Shown here piece by piece: positions 60,244 to 64,000 of a DNA stretch of 64,000 nucleotides (position 1 is its first letter; every line of letters starts with the position of its first letter). The position numbers and the translations under genes are program-made. Origin of the DNA: GCA-003244245 sp050699595 (GTDB taxonomy: Bacteria > Actinomycetota > Actinomycetes > Mycobacteriales > Pseudonocardiaceae); contig JBOHFI010000005.1 in the NCBI GenBank assembly GCA_050699595.1, forward strand, positions 69,728-133,727. The letters are read 5' to 3'. Below the pieces are notes generated by a model. The model saw nothing but the letters and a program-made list of their open reading frames with translations, was not told the origin of the DNA and did not search any database.

Positions 60244-61107
60244 TCAGGACAGCCGGCGTCGAGCCATCTCCTCCAGGCGGTGCACCCGCTCGGCGATGGG
60301 CGGGTGAGTGGAGAACAACCGCGCGGCACCGTCGCCCACCCGGAACGGGTTGGCGATCATCAGATGAGAGTGCGCAGCCAGCGCGGGCTCGGGGCGAAGC
60401 GGCGCCAGCTGGGTGCCGCGCTCCAGCTTGCGCAACGCGCTGGCCAGCGCCAGCGGGTCACCGGTGAGCTCCGAGCCGGAGGCGTCGGCCTGGTACTCCC
60501 GCGACCGGCTCACCGCCATCTGCACGATGCCGGCCGCGATGGGGCCGAGCAGGGCGATGAGCAGCATCGCGATCGGGTTCGAGCGGTCCCGGTCACCGCC
60601 GAACAGGCCCGCGAACATCGCCAGGTTCGACAGAGCGCTCACCATGCCGGCCAGCGCCCCGGCGACCGACGAGATGAGGATGTCCCGGTTGTAGACGTGC
60701 GACAGCTCGTGGCCGAGCACCCCGCGCAGTTCGCGCTCATCCAACAGCTCGAGGATCCCGAGGGTGCAGCACACCGCGGCGTGCCGGGGGCTGCGGCCGG
60801 TGGCGAAGGCGTTGGGTGCTGGGGTCGGGCTGACGTACAGCCGCGGCATCGGCGCTCGCGCGTCGGTCGCCAGCTGCCGCACGATGCGATACATCATGGG
60901 CTGCTCGGGTTCGGATACCGGCCGGGCCTGCATCGCGCGCAACGCGAGCTTGTCGGAGTTGAAGTAGGTGTAGGCGTTCATCCCGACCACGAACACCAGC
61001 GCGAGGAGCACCCCGCCTCGGCCGAAGAACGACCCGACCAGCACCACCAGCGCCGACAGCCCACCGAGCAGCAGCGCGGTCTTCAGTCCGTTGACGTGGT
61101 TGTGCAC
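60244..61107 (-). CDS. htpX: Membrane zinc protease HtpX
   Basis: A 287-residue M48 peptidase that degrades misfolded membrane proteins. Two N-terminal membrane helices (about 11-45), the metal motif HELSHVYN near 130, two further helices (about 145-200), and the third ligand region REYQADASG. ATG start. It converges on rmlA, with ten bases between stops. Confidence 0.94.
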   Translation of the reverse strand: MHNHVNGLKTALLLGGLSALVVLVGSFFGRGGVLLALVFVVGMNAYTYFNSDKLALRAMQARPVSEPEQPMMYRIVRQLATDARAPMPRLYVSPTPAPNAFATGRSPRHAAVCCTLGILELLDERELRGVLGHELSHVYNRDILISSVAGALAGMVSALSNLAMFAGLFGGDRDRSNPIAMLLIALLGPIAAGIVQMAVSRSREYQADASGSELTGDPLALASALRKLERGTQLAPLRPEPALAAHSHLMIANPFRVGDGAARLFSTHPPIAERVHRLEEMARRRLS

Positions 61108-61205
61108 AGTTCGTCAGCCTCCCGTTGTGTTCGGGCTCTGATCAATGCAACGCGCTCGTTACGTGCGGGGTTCCGCGGTAGCACGCCGCAGGCGGACGAC
61201 AGCGG

Positions 61206-62054
61206 TCAGGCGTTCAGCTCCAGGGTGCAGCATCGGGGGCCGCCACCGGCCCGGCGAAGTTCGGAGACGTCGACGAACACGGGCTCGAAGCCGAGGACGG
61301 CCAGCGCGCGGCCCAGCTCCACCGCCTCCAGCGAGAGCACCACCGAACGGCCGTCGGAGACACCGTTGAGCCCCAGGCACGCCGCGTCGGCCGGGCCGGC
61401 GATCACCGCGTCGGGGAACAACCGGGCCAGCACGCGCCGAGAGCCCGGCGAGAACGCCGCCGGGTAGTAGGCGATCAGCGAGGCGGTGGGCGAGTCGTCG
61501 AGCACCAGCAGGCAGGTGTCGAGGTGGTAGTAATAGGGGTCGACCAGCCGTAGCGAGACCACCGGCACCCCGAGCACCTCCTGCGCCTCGGGGTGCGCCG
61601 CCGGCTCGGTGCGAAACCCGGTACCGGCCAGCAACAACCGGCCGGTCCAGATCAGGTCTCCCGCGCCCTCGTTGACCGCGCTGGGCATCACCATGTCGCA
61701 CGCGCCGTGCACGAGGAACCAGCGCCGGTAGTGCTCCGCCTCAGCGGCCCGCTCCGCGTGCCGGAACCGGGCGCCCAGCGTGATGCCGTCGATCACGGTG
61801 CCGGCGTTGGCCGCGAACACCATATCCGGCAGACCCGGCTCGGGATCGATCACCTCCACGGTGTGCCCGAGCGCGCGATAGGTGCCGGCCAGCGCTGTCC
61901 ACTGCGCCATCGCCCGCGCGGTGTCCACCGGTTGAGTGGGGTCCATCCAGGGGTTGATCACGTAGCGCACCGTGAAGTACCGCGGCGGGCACATCAGATA
62001 CCGGCGCGCCGTGCCGACCCGCAGTGACCTCACTGACCGCAGAGCAGACGACAT
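61206..62054 (-). CDS. DDAH-like amidinotransferase-family hydrolase
   Basis: A 282-residue protein of the dimethylarginine dimethylaminohydrolase/arginine deiminase fold: YVINPWMDP, PDMVFAANAGTVI, EGAGDLIWTG, the catalytic His in YYYHLDTCLLVL and the C-terminal catalytic Cys in RCCTLELN. Acts on guanidino compounds (arginine derivatives). The ATG at 62054 is taken; an in-frame ATG at 62081 lies near the divergent gene start. Exact substrate unknown. Confidence 0.86.
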   Translation of the reverse strand: MSSALRSVRSLRVGTARRYLMCPPRYFTVRYVINPWMDPTQPVDTARAMAQWTALAGTYRALGHTVEVIDPEPGLPDMVFAANAGTVIDGITLGARFRHAERAAEAEHYRRWFLVHGACDMVMPSAVNEGAGDLIWTGRLLLAGTGFRTEPAAHPEAQEVLGVPVVSLRLVDPYYYHLDTCLLVLDDSPTASLIAYYPAAFSPGSRRVLARLFPDAVIAGPADAACLGLNGVSDGRSVVLSLEAVELGRALAVLGFEPVFVDVSELRRAGGGPRCCTLELNA

Positions 62055-62089
62055 GACTCGATGGTAGGCAGTGCTACACACTCACGAGT

Positions 62090-62872
62090 ATGGACGTGTT
62101 GATGGAGCACCGTGGCCGCGTCGCCGTGCTGACGGTGTCCGACCCGGCCCGCCGCAACGCGCAGAGCCGTGAGCTGTCCGACCGGCTGGCCCGGGCCGTC
62201 GCGGCGTGCGACGGCGACGAGTCGGTGCACGCCGTCGTGATCGCCGGCGCGCCGCCCGCGTTCTGCTCCGGGGCCGATCTCGGTGTGCTCACCGCCGCCG
62301 GTGAGTCGGGCTCGGCAGCCGACCTGCACGGCATCTACGCCGGCTTCCTCGCGGTCGCGAATGCGGCGCTGCCCACCATCGCCGCCGTCAACGGGCCCGC
62401 GGTGGGGGCCGGGCTCAACCTGGCGCTGGCCTGCGACCTGCGCCTGGTCGGCCCCAGCGCGTCCTTCGACGCGCGTTTCCTGCAGTTGGGCATCCATCCC
62501 GGCGGCGGCATGACGTGGCTGGCGCAACGCGTCGCCGGTGCCCAGACCGCCGCGGCGATGACGCTGTTCGGCAAGCCGCTGGACGCCCACGAGGCGGTAC
62601 GCACCGGTCTGGCGCACCGCCTGGTCGAGGTGGACGGCGACCCCCGCTCCCCCGCCGCGCACGAGGCTGTGGTCGCCGCCGCGGTGGAACTCGCGCACCG
62701 GGCCGCCGCCGCTCCCCGCGACCTGGTGATCGCCACCAAGGCCGCCCTGCGGGCCACCGCCGTGATGGCCGAGCACGCCGACGCGGTGGCCTACGAGACG
62801 GGCCCGCAGCTGGCCTCACTGCACTCCGAACATTTCAAGAAGTTTCCTAAGAAAAATTCCTCAAGCGGGTGA
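62090..62872 (+). CDS. Enoyl-CoA hydratase/isomerase
   Basis: A 260-residue crotonase-fold enzyme: FCSGADLGVL for the oxyanion hole, NGPAVGAGLNLALACDLRL, and FDARFLQLGIHPGGGMTW. One usual glutamate position after the ALACD helix region is replaced (P-G-G-G in place of the common G-x-x-P-E), so hydratase activity is not certain. The Lys/Ser-rich C-terminus (FKKFPKKNSSSG) is unusual. Divergent from the DDAH-like gene. Confidence 0.87.
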   Translation: MDVLMEHRGRVAVLTVSDPARRNAQSRELSDRLARAVAACDGDESVHAVVIAGAPPAFCSGADLGVLTAAGESGSAADLHGIYAGFLAVANAALPTIAAVNGPAVGAGLNLALACDLRLVGPSASFDARFLQLGIHPGGGMTWLAQRVAGAQTAAAMTLFGKPLDAHEAVRTGLAHRLVEVDGDPRSPAAHEAVVAAAVELAHRAAAAPRDLVIATKAALRATAVMAEHADAVAYETGPQLASLHSEHFKKFPKKNSSSG

Positions 62873-62892
62873 ACCCAGTAGCGGTCGCGAGT

Positions 62893-62912
62893 GCACAGCA
62901 TGCATGCTGTGC
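62893..62912. promoter_or_regulatory. 20-bp palindromic operator (GCATGC core)
   Basis: GCACAGCATGCATGCTGTGC is perfectly self-complementary and lies 32 bases before the XRE/DUF5753 start. GCATGC-type palindromes are common before such regulators, so autoregulation is likely. Confidence 0.65.
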
Positions 62913-62944
62913 CTCACTACCCATTCCTGGACCCGGAGGTATCC

Positions 62945-63814
62945 ATGACCATCAGCCCTGGCCCCACGGTTCGGCGCCGCCAGCTCGGCCAGGAGCTGCG
63001 ACGCCTGCGCGAGGGTGCCGGCAAGACGATGGAGGAGGCCGCCGAGTGGGCCGGTATCCAGCCCTCGACCATCAGCAAGATCGAAAATGGCCGACAGGCC
63101 ATCCGGCCGACCAACGTCCGGCTCCTGCTCCTGCTCTACGGGACTGAGGGGCCCCAGGCCGACGCCCTGATCAAGCTGGCCGACGAGGCCAACCAGCGCG
63201 GCTGGTGGGCCGGCTACCGCGACGTCGTGCCCGCCTGGTTCCGCATTTTCGTGGACCTGGAAGCCGACGCCAGTGAGATCGACAGCTACTGCTCCGAGCT
63301 GGTCCCCGAGCTACTCCAGACCGCCGAGTACGCCCAGGCCGTCATCCTGGCCGGCCACCCCGCCACCACCCAGGCCGAGCTGGCACAACTGGTCGCCTTC
63401 CGCCACGAACGGCAGCAGCGGATGGCCGGCGACACCCCGTCACAGCTGCACTTCGTGCTCAACGAAGCGGTCCTGCGCCGCACCGTCGGCGGTGCCGAGG
63501 CGTTTCGCCGGCAGCTCGACCACCTGGCCGAGATGGCCCAGCTACCGCACGTCACCCTGCAGGTACTGCCGTTCGCGGCCGGAGCGCACGCCGCCATGGG
63601 CCAGACCTTCACCATGCTGCGCATGTCCGGCGACAAGGCCGGGCTGGACCTCGTCTACCTGGAGAACGACCGCGGCGCGCTGTACCTGGAGCGCCCCACC
63701 GACGTCGAGCACTATCAGACGATCTTCACCCGGCTCACCACGGCAGCCCTAACCAGCGACGAGACCAGCAAGCTCCTCGCCCAAGCACACGATGAGACAG
63801 GCGACCGACAGTGA
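62945..63814 (+). CDS. XRE regulator with DUF5753 domain
   Basis: A 289-residue regulator: XRE helix-turn-helix at about 10-70 (LGQELRRLREGAGKTMEEAA, IQPSTISKIENGRQAI), then the DUF5753 domain (RGWWAGYRDVVPAWFRIFVDLE, IDSYCSELVPELLQT, and QVLPFAAGAHAAMGQTF). The ATG at 62945 follows GGAGG. It shares a GTGA overlap with a small downstream frame, in the position where a DUF397 gene usually lies. Confidence 0.92.
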   Translation: MTISPGPTVRRRQLGQELRRLREGAGKTMEEAAEWAGIQPSTISKIENGRQAIRPTNVRLLLLLYGTEGPQADALIKLADEANQRGWWAGYRDVVPAWFRIFVDLEADASEIDSYCSELVPELLQTAEYAQAVILAGHPATTQAELAQLVAFRHERQQRMAGDTPSQLHFVLNEAVLRRTVGGAEAFRRQLDHLAEMAQLPHVTLQVLPFAAGAHAAMGQTFTMLRMSGDKAGLDLVYLENDRGALYLERPTDVEHYQTIFTRLTTAALTSDETSKLLAQAHDETGDRQ

Positions 63815-63945
63815 GCACCGCAACAGCACTTGCGGGCACACCAGCAGTCCAGACACCGAAGATCACCGTTTGTGTGCCTTCGGCGACAGGATATGTCGCC
63901 GAAGGCACACAAACCACGATCAACCCCACCACGTGGGTGCCATGA
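63811..63945 (+). CDS. Possible 44-residue coupled small protein
   Basis: A GTG overlapping the DUF5753 stop (GTGA) opens 44 codons ending TTINPTTWVP. It occupies the DUF397 position but shows no DUF397 motif. A strong inverted repeat (63868-63914) runs through it, so it may be only a spacer with a terminator. Confidence 0.3.
   Translation: MSTATALAGTPAVQTPKITVCVPSATGYVAEGTQTTINPTTWVP
63868..63914. repeat. Inverted repeat with perfect 20-bp arms
   Basis: Arms 63868-63887 and 63895-63914 (GTTTGTGTGCCTTCGGCGAC and its complement) with a 7-base loop. No T-tract follows. It could be a terminator for the DUF5753 gene or a mobile palindrome. Confidence 0.7.
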
Positions 63946-64000
63946 CCGTGTAGCCGTAGCTTGATCGTCGAAAGTGAGGTGTGGCCGTGCAGGACTGCAC

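Noticed and set aside
60280..61467. 395-codon plus-strand frame
   Set aside because: Antisense to htpX, with His/Arg/Gln-rich shadow composition typical of GC-rich DNA.

Overview
This is a GC-rich actinobacterial chromosome segment, most likely from the Pseudonocardiales. The evidence is the high-GC coding style, GTG starts, XRE/DUF397/DUF5753 regulator genes, and a conserved block (serC, sepH, DUF2537, DUF2530, DUF3027, MFS, cspB-like) that resembles the mycobacterial serC-to-cspB neighbourhood. No rRNA gene or CRISPR array was seen. There is one functional tRNA gene, tRNA-Tyr.

Layout. (1) 1-16.5 kb is a conserved backbone: the end of purC, serC, sepH, a heterodimeric ABC exporter, small DUF genes around an IdeR/DtxR-like box and long palindromes, two methyltransferase/kinase genes, a sacsin-like ATPase with a DUF3027 partner, a glutamine cyclotransferase lipoprotein, an MFS carrier and a cold-shock protein. 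(2) 16.6-33 kb is accessory: an O-methyltransferase, a membrane NACHT NTPase, an XRE-DUF397 operon, and three separate RiPP loci, each built around a protein-isoaspartate-methyltransferase (PIMT)-like enzyme. Loci A (22.3-24.5 kb) and C (30.5-33.0 kb) have precursor, ATP-grasp ligase and PIMT. Locus B (28.7-30.1 kb, minus strand) has only a 43-residue acidic precursor and a PIMT, as in imiditides. A TIR-TM-WD40 protein lies between A and B. (3) 33-45 kb is mixed: divergent secreted phosphatases/phospholipase, vapBC, an XRE-TPR regulator with palindromic sites, a P-loop kinase, a SLOG protein, NAD formate dehydrogenase, ThpR, and an unusual DprA plus ComF-like pair. (4) 45-57.8 kb is a mobile-DNA graveyard: IS630, ISAs1 and ISAzo13 remnants, a broken XRE gene, and then a tRNA-Tyr-bounded island (about 50.9-57.8 kb) flanked by a 78-bp direct repeat. 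The island carries a P450/terpene synthase pair, a crystallin-like gene and a GntR-HAD operon whose GntR gene is split by an intact IS3-family element. (5) 57.9-64 kb returns to backbone genes: yajQ, rmlA, htpX, a DDAH-like enzyme, an enoyl-CoA hydratase, and an XRE/DUF5753 gene behind a perfect GCATGC palindrome.

The most interesting system is the set of three aspartimide-type RiPP loci. The precursors of A and C share an RPF-x-x-RF leader motif at the same residue (40-46) and an ETT...DGKED core. The very short precursor of B, which lies outside normal ORF cut-offs, ends in DDDGEDDE. Asp-Gly inside an acidic run is the expected PIMT substrate. The ATP-grasp gene of locus A lacks its C-terminal metal-binding segment, and the locus is flanked by duplicated host sequence, so it looks like an insertion that has since decayed.
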